Below the pieces are notes generated by a model that was not told the DNA's origin, made no database searches, and saw only the letters and a program-made list of their open reading frames with translations. Of a stretch of DNA of 64,000 nt, positions 44,541 to 51,959 are shown in pieces. The stretch's first letter is position 1; each line of letters starts with the position of its first letter. The stretch comes from Candidatus Cryptobacteroides faecipullorum (GTDB lineage Bacteria; Bacteroidota; Bacteroidia; Bacteroidales; UBA932). The position numbers and the translations under genes were made by a program. The DNA lies in contig JADIMH010000032.1 in NCBI GenBank assembly GCA_017694885.1, forward strand, positions 1-64,000, given 5' to 3'.

Positions 44541-44654
44541 TGTCCAGGAAATTATGCTTGCCGTTCACCGGAATTTCAAAGCAGGGTCTGCTTCATCCGA
44601 CAAATCTGACAGGAACAAAAATACACCAAATTTTCTTAAAAACTGCGAAAAAAT

Positions 44655-44684
44655 TTGGAGTCTGAAGAATTTTGCCTATCTTTG
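44655..44684 (+). promoter_or_regulatory. tRNA-Phe promoter (-33 TTG / -7)
   Basis: TTG at 44655-44657, a 19-nt spacer, TATCTTTG at 44677-44684; full consensus, 38 nt before the tRNA, the same distance as for tRNA-Ala. Confidence 0.8.
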
Positions 44685-44722
44685 CAATCCCAAAACAAAA
44701 GAAGGGAGTTCATACTGAAAAT

Positions 44723-44795
44723 GGTGTCATAGCTCAGTTGGTAGAGCAAAGGACTGAAAATCCTTGTGTCCCTGGTTCGATTCCCGGTGACACCA
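44723..44795 (+). tRNA. tRNA-Phe (anticodon GAA)
   Basis: A 73-nt cloverleaf: acceptor GGTGTCA / TGACACC, D-arm GCTC-GAGC, anticodon stem AGGAC region with loop CTGAAAA (anticodon GAA), T-arm CCTGG-TTCGATT-CCCGG, discriminator A. CCA not encoded. Confidence 0.95.
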
Positions 44796-44801
44796 CACTG
44801 A

Positions 44802-44842
44802 AAATCAGAGAGTTGCAGGAATGTGGCTCTCTGATTTGTTTT
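44802..44842 (+). terminator. tRNA-Phe terminator
   Basis: AAATCAGAGAG (44802-44812) and CTCTCTGATTT (44827-44837) form a perfect 11-bp stem, followed by GTTTT. It lies 6 nt after the tRNA. Confidence 0.85.
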
Positions 44843-44843
44843 A

Positions 44844-45280
44844 ACTGCAGGTGTGTGAATTATTATTCCTATTTTTGTCAATTATACCGCATCAACGGAA
44901 ATTGCCAAAAATAGTTGGTAAAGTCTCTATAACTTGTTAAAATTCTGTAATATATAGAAATTAGATGAAACGAGTTTCATCTAATGAGTGATAATCGAAA
45001 AATAAGACGGCGCCAGCGGTGCCGGGAATGAGGAAGAATGCCGCGCACACCTGGAAACGGTTCATATGTATAAGCTATTGATATTTAAATGATTCGGTAA
45101 AAGTATCAATTCCAGGTGTAACATTTCCCGACACACCTGCAGTAACGGATATGCCCTACAGGTGCGTGTAATGAGGTTTCACTACTGCAGGTGTGCATAA
45201 AAGTGTGACATCTGCAAATAGCCTGTCGTCGGAATGTATTTATTTACAGAAAGTTATACGGATTGCCCGACTGCAGGTGT
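44844..45280. repeat. Cluster of at least seven copies of a ~12-bp motif, ACTGCAGGTGTG
   Basis: This gene-free stretch (44838-45354) contains the exact 12-mer ACTGCAGGTGTG at 44844-44855 (+), 45132-45143 (-) and 45184-45195 (+), an 11/12 copy at 45270-45281 (+), and shorter or mutated copies at 45046-45053 (-, CAGGTGTG), 45112-45120 (+, CCAGGTGTA) and 45156-45166 (+, CTACAGGTGCG). Spacing is irregular (roughly 25-190 bp) and orientation mixed, so it is neither a tandem satellite nor a CRISPR. I found the 12-mer nowhere else in the window. No conserved gene is visible in this stretch. Possible roles are a protein-binding array, a recombination or remnant element, or a decayed repeat locus. Confidence 0.7.
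44961..44984. promoter_or_regulatory. Perfect 24-bp palindrome (operator-like)
   Basis: TTAGATGAAAC (44961-44971), GA, GTTTCATCTAA (44974-44984): 11-bp arms with no mismatch. The 2-nt centre makes an RNA hairpin unlikely and a dimeric protein-binding site more likely. It lies in the gene-free stretch after tRNA-Phe, about 400 bp from the nearest gene end. Not a parS sequence. Confidence 0.55.
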
Positions 45281-45354
45281 ACCATGGACGGCGGAACATG
45301 TGTAGGCAGCTTCATCCCGCCAACCACTTTTGCCATTGTCACCGACCGAAAATG

Positions 45355-45912
45355 TCAATTTTTCCCCTCTTCGGATATGCTTTTATGTTCTCCGATTATT
45401 TTTTCCATCCAGATCATATTGTACCAGCGGCCGAACTTGTATCCGCATTTGTGGAATACACCTGCCCTGTGGAACCCGAGTCTTGAGTGGAATCTTTCGC
45501 TGTCGTTGCTAAGGAACTCATCTTCCTTTTCCGGGGATCCTATGCAGGCATACAGGTTAAGAATACCCATCTGATGCAGTTTTTCTTCAAGAGTTTCATA
45601 TAGCTGTCTGCCCAGTCCGTGCCGTCTTTCGTCCTTGTCGAGATATATCGTCATTTCGCATGACCACCCGTATGCAGCTCTTCCTGCAAATGGGCCTGCA
45701 TATGAGTACCCGAGTATTTTTCCGTTATCTTCGATGACAAGATATGGGTATTTTTTCATGACATTGTCCATTCTTGTCTTGAATTCGCTCAGGGAAGGTG
45801 TAGTATATTCAAAGGAAACTGCTGTCTTTTCTACATAATATGAATAGATTTCCAGCAGCCTCGGTGCATCTTCAGGCCTTGCTTTTCTTACATTAGCGCA
45901 TATCTGTTCCAT
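45355..45912 (-). CDS. GNAT-family N-acetyltransferase, phosphinothricin/amino-acid type
   Basis: A 185-residue acetyltransferase. The arrangement VRKARPEDAPRLLEIYSYYVEKTAVSFEYTTPS at the start and MTIYLDKDERRHGLGRQLYETL (acetyl-CoA loop RRHGLG) is that of Pat/YncA-like enzymes, which acetylate small amines, methionine derivatives or phosphinothricin. Later YACIGSPEKEDEFLSNDSERFHSRLGFH and GYKFGRWYNMIWMEK complete the fold. The physiological substrate is unknown. It stands alone; a near-consensus TATCTTTA precedes it. Confidence 0.85.
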   Translation of the reverse strand: MEQICANVRKARPEDAPRLLEIYSYYVEKTAVSFEYTTPSLSEFKTRMDNVMKKYPYLVIEDNGKILGYSYAGPFAGRAAYGWSCEMTIYLDKDERRHGLGRQLYETLEEKLHQMGILNLYACIGSPEKEDEFLSNDSERFHSRLGFHRAGVFHKCGYKFGRWYNMIWMEKIIGEHKSISEEGKN

Positions 45913-46001
45913 TTCAGCCGATCTGTTTTTCCGGTTTCGGGATGTAAAGATAGTTTTTCCAGATTAATTTCCGTATTATTGTCAAAATTAAAATTGTCAA
46001 T

Positions 46002-46724
46002 ATGGAAGGAGCATATATCGGTCTGTTGATCGGAGGCATGATCGTACTTTCCGGACTGCTGTCTCTGTGGCGTCCTGATCTGTTGTCTCCGTTTTCAGGT
46101 ATGTCGAAAACGGAACTGGACAAGGTGGATTTGAAGCATGCCGGGAAGTCTGCATGCGCAGTGCTGATTGCAACCGGTATTGTCAGCGCTGCCGTGAACT
46201 GGTTTTTATGTGCTGTCGGCTATGCTGATGCCGGGATAACGGTCATGGTGCTGACGATTGTATTGGGCGGTATCATACTGATGGCTGTCATGAGAAAATA
46301 TGACAGCAATCCATCAGCCTGGCGTTATCGCTTCGGGATAATTTTCATGGCGCTGTTTTTCCTTGTGGTCGGAACTTTGCTGCTCGTGTGGTCCCGTCCG
46401 AACGGGATAGAAGTCAAAGACGGCAAGGTGGTCATATCCGGGAATTACGGAATGGAAGTTCCATTGGATGAAATAAGGATGGTCGAGATGCTTGACTCTC
46501 TTCCCGAAATAGAGGCACGCACGAATGGAATCGGTATGGTGCATGTCCAGAAAGGTAATTTCCGTCTTGATCGGGTAGGGGCCTGCCGTCTGTATGTTAA
46601 TATGAAGTACAGTCCGTTTGTCCACATCGTTACATCGGATACCGGTCACATTTTCTTCAATACCGACGATCCTGCCCTGACCGAAGAACTCTATGACATG
46701 ATTTCATCTTCTGTAAATCAATGA
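46002..46724 (+). CDS. Membrane protein with DUF3784-like N-terminus and PH-like C-terminus
   Basis: A 240-residue protein with about four hydrophobic segments: 5-22, 50-70, 78-95 and 110-128. The first part, GMSKTELDKVDLKHAGK between TM1 and TM2, is the pattern of DUF3784 membrane proteins. After residue 130 a soluble domain (IEVKDGKVVISGNYGMEVPLDEIRMVEML) resembles bacterial PH domains. Function unknown. It is followed by a hairpin at 46751-46781. Confidence 0.6.
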   Translation: MEGAYIGLLIGGMIVLSGLLSLWRPDLLSPFSGMSKTELDKVDLKHAGKSACAVLIATGIVSAAVNWFLCAVGYADAGITVMVLTIVLGGIILMAVMRKYDSNPSAWRYRFGIIFMALFFLVVGTLLLVWSRPNGIEVKDGKVVISGNYGMEVPLDEIRMVEMLDSLPEIEARTNGIGMVHVQKGNFRLDRVGACRLYVNMKYSPFVHIVTSDTGHIFFNTDDPALTEELYDMISSSVNQ

Positions 46725-46750
46725 TCATGGCTGTCTTTCCGGTAACCTTC

Positions 46751-46781
46751 CCTTTTCCGGAGGACGGTTATCCGGAAAAGG
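46751..46781. terminator. Stem-loop between convergent genes
   Basis: CCTTTTCCGGA (46751-46761), loop GGACGGTTA, TCCGGAAAAGG (46771-46781): perfect 11-bp stem between the PH-domain gene (plus) and the His-rich lipoprotein gene (minus). No T-run follows on either strand, so termination would be weak or Rho-assisted. Confidence 0.5.
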
Positions 46782-46797
46782 CCGGCCTGTAAATGTT

Positions 46798-47169
46798 CTA
46801 TTGGCGTTGTTGCCGGTTGTTGTCGTCTTTATGATGATGCTCATGATGACAGTCTGAAGGTTTTTCTTCTTTCTGCGTCTTTCTGATCAGTTTGCCGTTT
46901 TCAAAATAGAACCAGGTGTCAAGCACGTTGCCGTATGCCAGTATTTCCTTGTACTGGATTTTCTCCATTGTCTTTCCGTTTTCCGAGTACATGCTTTCCG
47001 AGTAAGGTCGTCCGAATTTTCTTATAACCGATTCTTTGGTATCACCTATTGATATTTTTTCATTTGTATATTTTGTGTGGTATAAAGAGGCGCAACCCGC
47101 AGCTGACAGGAGCAGGAATCCGGAAACGGACAATAATGACAACATTTTTCTGATACGGATCGTTTTCAT
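46798..47169 (-). CDS. Small lipoprotein with SmpA/BamE-like core and His-rich tail
   Basis: A 123-residue lipoprotein: signal and lipobox LLLSAAGC (Cys about residue 26). The core ISIGDTKESVIRKFGRPYS with a following two-strand region (WFYFENGKLIRKT) resembles the SmpA/OmlA (BamE) fold. The C-terminal end is CHHEHHHKDDNNRQQRQ, five histidines in seven positions plus a Cys, which could bind a metal ion. Function unknown. It is divergent from the TetR efflux operon, sharing a 150-bp intergenic region with it. Confidence 0.6.
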   Translation of the reverse strand: MKTIRIRKMLSLLSVSGFLLLSAAGCASLYHTKYTNEKISIGDTKESVIRKFGRPYSESMYSENGKTMEKIQYKEILAYGNVLDTWFYFENGKLIRKTQKEEKPSDCHHEHHHKDDNNRQQRQ

Positions 47170-47255
47170 TCGCTATAATTTTAAATGACGTCCGTATAGA
47201 TGCACATAATATCACATTTGTTGCATTCTTGTGGATAATGTATATAAAAATAACA

Positions 47256-47263
47256 TATATTTG
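47256..47263 (+). promoter_or_regulatory. -7 element for the efflux operon
   Basis: TATATTTG, exact TAnnTTTG match, 58 nt before the TetR start codon. Confidence 0.6.
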
Positions 47264-47272
47264 CAGTGTTAC

Positions 47273-47286
47273 TAACAATGCTGTTA
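47273..47286. promoter_or_regulatory. Candidate TetR operator
   Basis: TAACA-ATGC-TGTTA, a perfect 5-bp inverted repeat around 4 nt, placed 9 bp downstream of the -7 element, where a bound repressor would block transcription. Further TTAAACA/TTGTAAACA repeats follow at 47299-47316. Assignment to the adjacent TetR protein is inference. Confidence 0.4.
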
Positions 47287-47321
47287 AATAATACGGTTAA
47301 ACAGATTTGTAAACAGGTTTT

Positions 47322-48002
47322 ATGGATATGTTTCAAGATATGCAGGATAGGGAAAACGCCTCTCCTAAAAGTACGGAACAGGCTATAATGGACGCAGCGG
47401 AAGAAGTGTTCCTGGAAAAGGGGTACAATCTGGCGACTACTGTGCTGATTGCCAAAAAAGCCGGAGTGACCCACGCGATGCTCCATTATTACTTCCGGAC
47501 CAAGGAGCACATTTTCATGAAAGTGCTTGAAAAGATCTTGCGGGAACTGATGCAGTCTTTCCGTCCGGTAATGTCAAAAGGGGAACCGTTCTGGGAAACC
47601 CTTGAAAAAGGCATTTCCACTCATTTCGATTTCTTTGCGGAACACCCTCGCTTCGCCACTTTCCTTTATGATACCATAATGCACAACCCGGAACTGGTAG
47701 TGCGCCTGAAAGAGAATGTCTTTCCTGTCCTGCATAAGATATACGATTTCCATATCGGAATGATACGTGAAGAAATGGACAGAGGAAGGATAAATGAAGT
47801 GGACCCGATGCAGCTTATAGCCGATATCGTTACACTCAATCTCTCTACATATCTGCTTCTGCCGGTGGCAGGAAGAATGTTTCAGAATGCCGGGGATCCT
47901 GCCCCTGTTCCTGATGAAACCACTCTGAAAGGAATTCTCGAAAACAGGAAGGCGGAAATCATTGCGCTGATAAGACACAGACTTTACGGAAAAATACAAT
48001 GA
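47322..48002 (+). CDS. TetR/AcrR-family transcriptional regulator of the efflux operon
   Basis: A 226-residue TetR repressor. The N-terminal helix-turn-helix is IMDAAEEVFLEKGYNLATTVLIAKKAGVTHAMLHYYFRTKEHIF (about 22-65); the rest is a helical ligand domain. It is the first gene of the operon and overlaps the TolC-like gene by 4 nt (ATGA), so it likely represses its own operon. The position matches E. coli CecR (YbiH) with ybhGFSR. Ligand unknown. Confidence 0.88.
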   Translation: MDMFQDMQDRENASPKSTEQAIMDAAEEVFLEKGYNLATTVLIAKKAGVTHAMLHYYFRTKEHIFMKVLEKILRELMQSFRPVMSKGEPFWETLEKGISTHFDFFAEHPRFATFLYDTIMHNPELVVRLKENVFPVLHKIYDFHIGMIREEMDRGRINEVDPMQLIADIVTLNLSTYLLLPVAGRMFQNAGDPAPVPDETTLKGILENRKAEIIALIRHRLYGKIQ

Positions 48003-49294
48003 GAATGAGACTGACACATATTTTAGTCGCACTGCTGCCCGGTCTGATACTGTCAGCGCCGGTACAGGCGCAGGTGACCATTGACCGGTGTATGGAAATG
48101 GCACGGGAGAACTATCCGCAGATCCGGCAGCTGAACCTTATCGAAGAGGCATCGCATTATGAGGTCGCAAGCATAGCGAAATCCTGGCTGCCTCATCTGA
48201 GCATTTCTGGCAAGGCCGCATACCAGTCTGATGTGGTCGAAATGCCGTTCGATATCCCCGGGTTCTCGTTCGACCTGCCGCATGACCAGTATTCCCTTAT
48301 CGGAGAAATCAGCCAGACGATTTGGGACGGAGGTGTGTCAGGGCGTCAGAAAGAGGTGGCCATATCCGGGGCGCAGGTCCAGAAAGAGCAGGTGGAAGTG
48401 TCCTTGTACTCTATAAACGAAAGGGTAGAGAAAATATTTCTCGGAATACTGCTCTATGACGGCCAGCTGCAGCAGAACTCCATACTGGAGGAAAGCCTGC
48501 GGAGGAATGCCAGACATGCGCAGGCGTGCATCGAGAATGGAACTGCATACAGGTCTGACCTCGAGATGATACAGGTCAATATCCTGAACTGTGAACAGCA
48601 GCGCGAAGAACTTTTGCAGAACAGGCAGGCATATGTAACGATGCTTGAAAAACTTACCGGGACCAGCCTTGAAGGGAAAGAATTCATCGTTCCGGACGAA
48701 GAGGATGGCCGTCTGTCCGGGGAGGAAATATCCAGGCCTGAAATCGGGCTTTATGATGCCCAGATCAGACAGCAGGACGCGATGATACGCCAGCTCAATG
48801 CGAAGATATCCCCGAAATTCAGCCTTTCCCTTCAGGGCGGTATCGGCCGTCCGGGACTGAACATATTGGAAAACACTTTCCAGCCATACTGGACAGCAGG
48901 GGTGAAGATGTCGTGGGACATAGGGGCGCTTTATACCAGAAAGGATGAAAAACGCAAACTCGATGCGCAGATGAGGAAGATAGAGTCCGACAGGGAGACT
49001 TTCCTGTTCAACACCGGACTTGACGCGGTACAGATGAGAAGCGAGATAGACAAGGCCAAGGCATTGTTGGAGAAGGACAGGAAAATAATAGCCCTGAGGG
49101 AGTCGATCCGTGCTTCGGGCGAAGAACAGTACCGCAACGGAGTCATTACGATGAATGACCTGATGTCCAGGATCGATGATGAATATAACGCGAAAGTCGC
49201 GGAGTCTATCCACAGGATACAGTTGCTGATGGCTGTATATGACTTGAAGAACTGTCTCGGGTACGGTATGCCTGCCGATAAGACAGAGTATTGA
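47999..49294 (+). CDS. TolC-family outer-membrane efflux channel
   Basis: A 431-residue exported protein (signal ending APVQAQ) with the long alpha-helical pattern of TolC: VTIDRCMEMARENYPQIRQLN at the start, helical stretches with Gln/Glu-rich heptads (REELLQNRQAYVTMLEKLTG), and the repeat structure. It would form the outer-membrane exit of the ABC exporter below. Overlaps the TetR gene by 4 nt; an inter-gene hairpin follows at 49301-49321. Confidence 0.88.
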   Translation: MRMRLTHILVALLPGLILSAPVQAQVTIDRCMEMARENYPQIRQLNLIEEASHYEVASIAKSWLPHLSISGKAAYQSDVVEMPFDIPGFSFDLPHDQYSLIGEISQTIWDGGVSGRQKEVAISGAQVQKEQVEVSLYSINERVEKIFLGILLYDGQLQQNSILEESLRRNARHAQACIENGTAYRSDLEMIQVNILNCEQQREELLQNRQAYVTMLEKLTGTSLEGKEFIVPDEEDGRLSGEEISRPEIGLYDAQIRQQDAMIRQLNAKISPKFSLSLQGGIGRPGLNILENTFQPYWTAGVKMSWDIGALYTRKDEKRKLDAQMRKIESDRETFLFNTGLDAVQMRSEIDKAKALLEKDRKIIALRESIRASGEEQYRNGVITMNDLMSRIDDEYNAKVAESIHRIQLLMAVYDLKNCLGYGMPADKTEY

Positions 49295-49300
49295 ATATCA

Positions 49301-49321
49301 GAAGTTGTTTGAAACGACTTC
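49301..49321 (+). other. Intercistronic hairpin in the efflux operon
   Basis: GAAGTTGTTT-G-AAACGACTTC pairs fully with one G-U. There is no T-run. It separates the TolC gene from the membrane-fusion gene by an 85-nt gap, the largest in the operon, so it may set mRNA stability or relative expression. Confidence 0.5.
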
Positions 49322-49379
49322 CCGGAATAATATAGTCAAATGAAACCGTCGGACTGACGTTATTTAAAAAACAGATGAA

Positions 49380-50282
49380 ATGAAAAGGTCCAGAATCAAT
49401 ATGTTGCTGCCCGCAGCGGCTCTGCTGTCCGCATCCGGCTGCGGAATGAAAGAGCCGGAGTTCGATGCCTGCGGGCAGGTCAATGCGACCGAAGTGACAG
49501 TATCGGCCGAGAACAGCGGGAGGATCATCAGTTTCGGCATCAGGGAAGGTGACAGGCTTGCTGCGGGAGATAAGGCCGGACAGATAGATTCCGTCCAGAC
49601 TTTCCTGCAGAGGGAAGAACTCGTCACCAGAAAAGAAAGCGCAAAGGCGAAGCTGACCGACATAGAATGCCAGATGGCCTCGCAGTATGCCAGACTGGAG
49701 AATCTGCGTGCCGAACTCAGACGCTCGCAGTCCCTTCTGGAAAAAGATGCCGGAACGCAGAAGCAGGTAGATGACCTGGAGTCTGAAATCAGGATTCTTC
49801 AAGGGCAGATTGCTGCGGCAGAACAGAATTACAGGCAGAACAACGAGAGTGTCGGATGCGAGATAGCCACGATAGATGTCCAGATCGCCCAGACTGAGGA
49901 CAAACTGCGTAAATGCAGGATAACGGTCCCTGTATCAGGTACAGTCCTGGAGAAATACGCCGAAGAAGGGGAGAGCGTGACGGCAGGAAGGCAGCTGTTC
50001 AAGATAGCGGATATGGACAACCTCTATGTCAGGGCATATTTTTCTTCATCGCAGCTGGCCTCTCTGCATGTCGGCGACAAAGTCAGGGTGATTCCTGACG
50101 ACGGTACGGAAGATCCTGACAGTTACGAAGGTACTGTGACATGGATTTCCGATGAGGCTGAATTCACTCCGAAAAATATCCAGACCAGGGACGAAAGGGC
50201 CGACCTGGTATATGCCGTGAAAGTCGCCGTGCGCAATGACGGGAGGCTCCGTCTCGGAATGTACGCATATATCATGATATGA
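49380..50282 (+). CDS. Lipoprotein membrane-fusion (HlyD/YbhG-like) subunit
   Basis: A 300-residue periplasmic adaptor. Signal and lipobox LLSASGC indicate inner-membrane lipid anchoring. Split biotinyl-lipoyl halves (CGQVNATEVTVSAENSGRI and ITVPVSGTVLEKYAEEGE) flank a coiled-coil hairpin (about 80-165), followed by the beta-barrel domain (LYVRAYFSSSQLASLHVGDKVRV). It links the ABC permeases to the TolC channel. Same role and order as E. coli YbhG. Overlaps the first ATPase gene by 4 nt. Confidence 0.88.
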   Translation: MKRSRINMLLPAAALLSASGCGMKEPEFDACGQVNATEVTVSAENSGRIISFGIREGDRLAAGDKAGQIDSVQTFLQREELVTRKESAKAKLTDIECQMASQYARLENLRAELRRSQSLLEKDAGTQKQVDDLESEIRILQGQIAAAEQNYRQNNESVGCEIATIDVQIAQTEDKLRKCRITVPVSGTVLEKYAEEGESVTAGRQLFKIADMDNLYVRAYFSSSQLASLHVGDKVRVIPDDGTEDPDSYEGTVTWISDEAEFTPKNIQTRDERADLVYAVKVAVRNDGRLRLGMYAYIMI

Positions 50283-51190
50283 ACAATACGATAGACATAG
50301 AGGGGATATCCAAAAGTTACGGGGACGTGCATGCTCTCAAGGGCATTTCCCTGCACGTCGGGGCAGGTGAAATCTTCGGGCTGATAGGTCCTGACGGAGC
50401 CGGCAAGACGACCCTTTTCCGGATAATGACGACCCTTATGCTTCCGGATACCGGCACAGGCAAGGTCTGCGGTCTCGACATTGTGAAGGACTGCTCCCGG
50501 CTGAGGCGGATTATCGGCTATATGCCCGGGAAATTCTCTCTGTATCAGGATCTGACCGTAAAGGAGAATCTGGACTATTTTGCTACTCTGTTCGGGACAA
50601 CGGTCAGGGACAATTATGAGAATATCAAGGAAATATATTCCCAGATAGAGCCTTTCGCAGACCGCAGGGCAGGCAAACTCTCCGGCGGTATGAAACAAAA
50701 ACTTGCGCTCTGCTGCGCACTTGTCCACAGGCCGTCGGTGCTTTTCCTGGACGAGCCTACTACAGGGGTCGATGCCGTGAGCCGCAAGGATTTCTGGACC
50801 ATGCTCTCCCGGATAAGGTCTTCAGGAGTCACCGTCTTTGTCTCGACGCCGTATATGGACGAGGCGGCACGGTGCGACAGGCTCGCCCTGATCAGGGAAG
50901 GTTCCGTCATCGGCATGGGCTCTCCGGAGGAAATCACTGCCGGTTTTCCGTTCAGGCTGCTTGCCGTGAAAGGGAGCAGGATGTATCCGGTACTGAAGAT
51001 ATTAAGAGGGATGGAAGGCGTCATCAGCTGTTTTTCGTTCGGCGACTCCCATCATCTGACCTACGATCCTGAAGTGACCGGCAGGGAGCGGATACTTGAA
51101 ACTCTCTCCGATGCAGGATTTGACGACTGTACCGCCATGGAGATAAGTCCTGGCGTGGAAGACTGTTTCATGTGGCTTTCCCATAATTGA
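50279..51190 (+). CDS. ABC transporter ATPase (first half of a YbhF-like pair)
   Basis: A 303-residue nucleotide-binding protein. Walker A is GPDGAGKTT (residues 39-47), Q-loop GYMPGKFSLYQDL, signature LSGGMKQKLALCC, Walker B VLFLDEPTTGVD, switch His replaced within VFVSTPYMDEA (Thr-Pro in place of Thr-His). In E. coli YbhF two such domains are fused; here they are separate genes. The missing H-loop His suggests an asymmetric ATPase pair, with this site perhaps weak. Confidence 0.88.
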   Translation: MNNTIDIEGISKSYGDVHALKGISLHVGAGEIFGLIGPDGAGKTTLFRIMTTLMLPDTGTGKVCGLDIVKDCSRLRRIIGYMPGKFSLYQDLTVKENLDYFATLFGTTVRDNYENIKEIYSQIEPFADRRAGKLSGGMKQKLALCCALVHRPSVLFLDEPTTGVDAVSRKDFWTMLSRIRSSGVTVFVSTPYMDEAARCDRLALIREGSVIGMGSPEEITAGFPFRLLAVKGSRMYPVLKILRGMEGVISCFSFGDSHHLTYDPEVTGRERILETLSDAGFDDCTAMEISPGVEDCFMWLSHN

Positions 51191-51212
51191 TCATTTCCAA
51201 TATATCCGTCAT

Positions 51213-51959
51213 ATGGTACCAGATGCAGTGGAAATAAGGAATCTTACGAAAAGGTTCGGTGATTTTACAGCAGTGGACAATATCAGTTTCAATGTCCGCC
51301 GCGGTGAGATTTTCGGCTTCCTCGGGGCGAACGGGGCAGGGAAGACCACGGCCATGAGGATACTGTGCGGGCTGAGCCGGCCTACTTCCGGAGAAGGGAC
51401 GGTGGCAGGGTATGACATAAATACGCAGCAGGAAAAGATAAAGCGCCGTATCGGATATATGAGCCAGAAGTTTTCCCTTTATCCTGACCTGACCGTAAGG
51501 GAGAATATCCGCCTCTTCGGAGGAATCTACGGACTCAGGGACAGGGAGATTAAGGAAAAGACCGACATGCTGCTCTCTATGCTGGATATGCGGCAGGAAA
51601 GGGACAAGTTTGCCGGGTCGCTTCCTCTTGGGTGGAAGCAGAAACTGGCGTTCAGCATCGCCATGATCCATGACCCTGAAATAATTTTCCTGGACGAGCC
51701 GACCGGAGGCGTGGATCCCGAGACGAGACGCAGGTTCTGGGAGATGATATATGACGTATCCGAAAAAGGGACGACGGTCTTTGTCACGACCCACTATATG
51801 GACGAAGCGGAATACTGCGACAGGGTATCCGTGATGGTGGACGGAAGGATTGCGGCGTTGGATTCACCGGAAAGGCTCAAGGAGATGTACCGGGCTGAAA
51901 ACATGGACGAAGTGTTCAGGACCATAGTCGGAAGATCAGGAAAGGAGGACAGCAGATGA
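51213..51959 (+). CDS. ABC transporter ATPase (second half of a YbhF-like pair)
   Basis: A 248-residue nucleotide-binding protein: Walker A GANGAGKTT, Q-loop GYMSQKFSLYPDL, non-canonical signature LPLGWKQKLAFSIAM (typical of the C-terminal YbhF half), Walker B IIFLDEPTGGVDPE, and an intact switch region VFVTTHYMDEAEYCD with His. With the first ATPase it should form a heterodimer in which one composite site is degenerate. 22 bp after the first ATPase; overlaps the first permease by 4 nt. Confidence 0.9.
   Translation: MVPDAVEIRNLTKRFGDFTAVDNISFNVRRGEIFGFLGANGAGKTTAMRILCGLSRPTSGEGTVAGYDINTQQEKIKRRIGYMSQKFSLYPDLTVRENIRLFGGIYGLRDREIKEKTDMLLSMLDMRQERDKFAGSLPLGWKQKLAFSIAMIHDPEIIFLDEPTGGVDPETRRRFWEMIYDVSEKGTTVFVTTHYMDEAEYCDRVSVMVDGRIAALDSPERLKEMYRAENMDEVFRTIVGRSGKEDSR

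Noticed and set aside
44961..44984. parS site for ParB
   Set aside because: The halves (GATGAAAC / GTTTCATC) are arranged the opposite way to parS (TGTTTCAC / GTGAAACA).
45029..45082. A 17-codon open frame within the repeat cluster
   Set aside because: Too short, and a copy of the repeated motif runs through it; no support for translation.
44844..45281. CRISPR array
   Set aside because: Repeats are only 12 bp, irregularly spaced and in both orientations; no cas genes.
48338..49213. A 291-codon open frame on the minus strand
   Set aside because: Antisense to the TolC-like gene and within a tightly overlapping operon.
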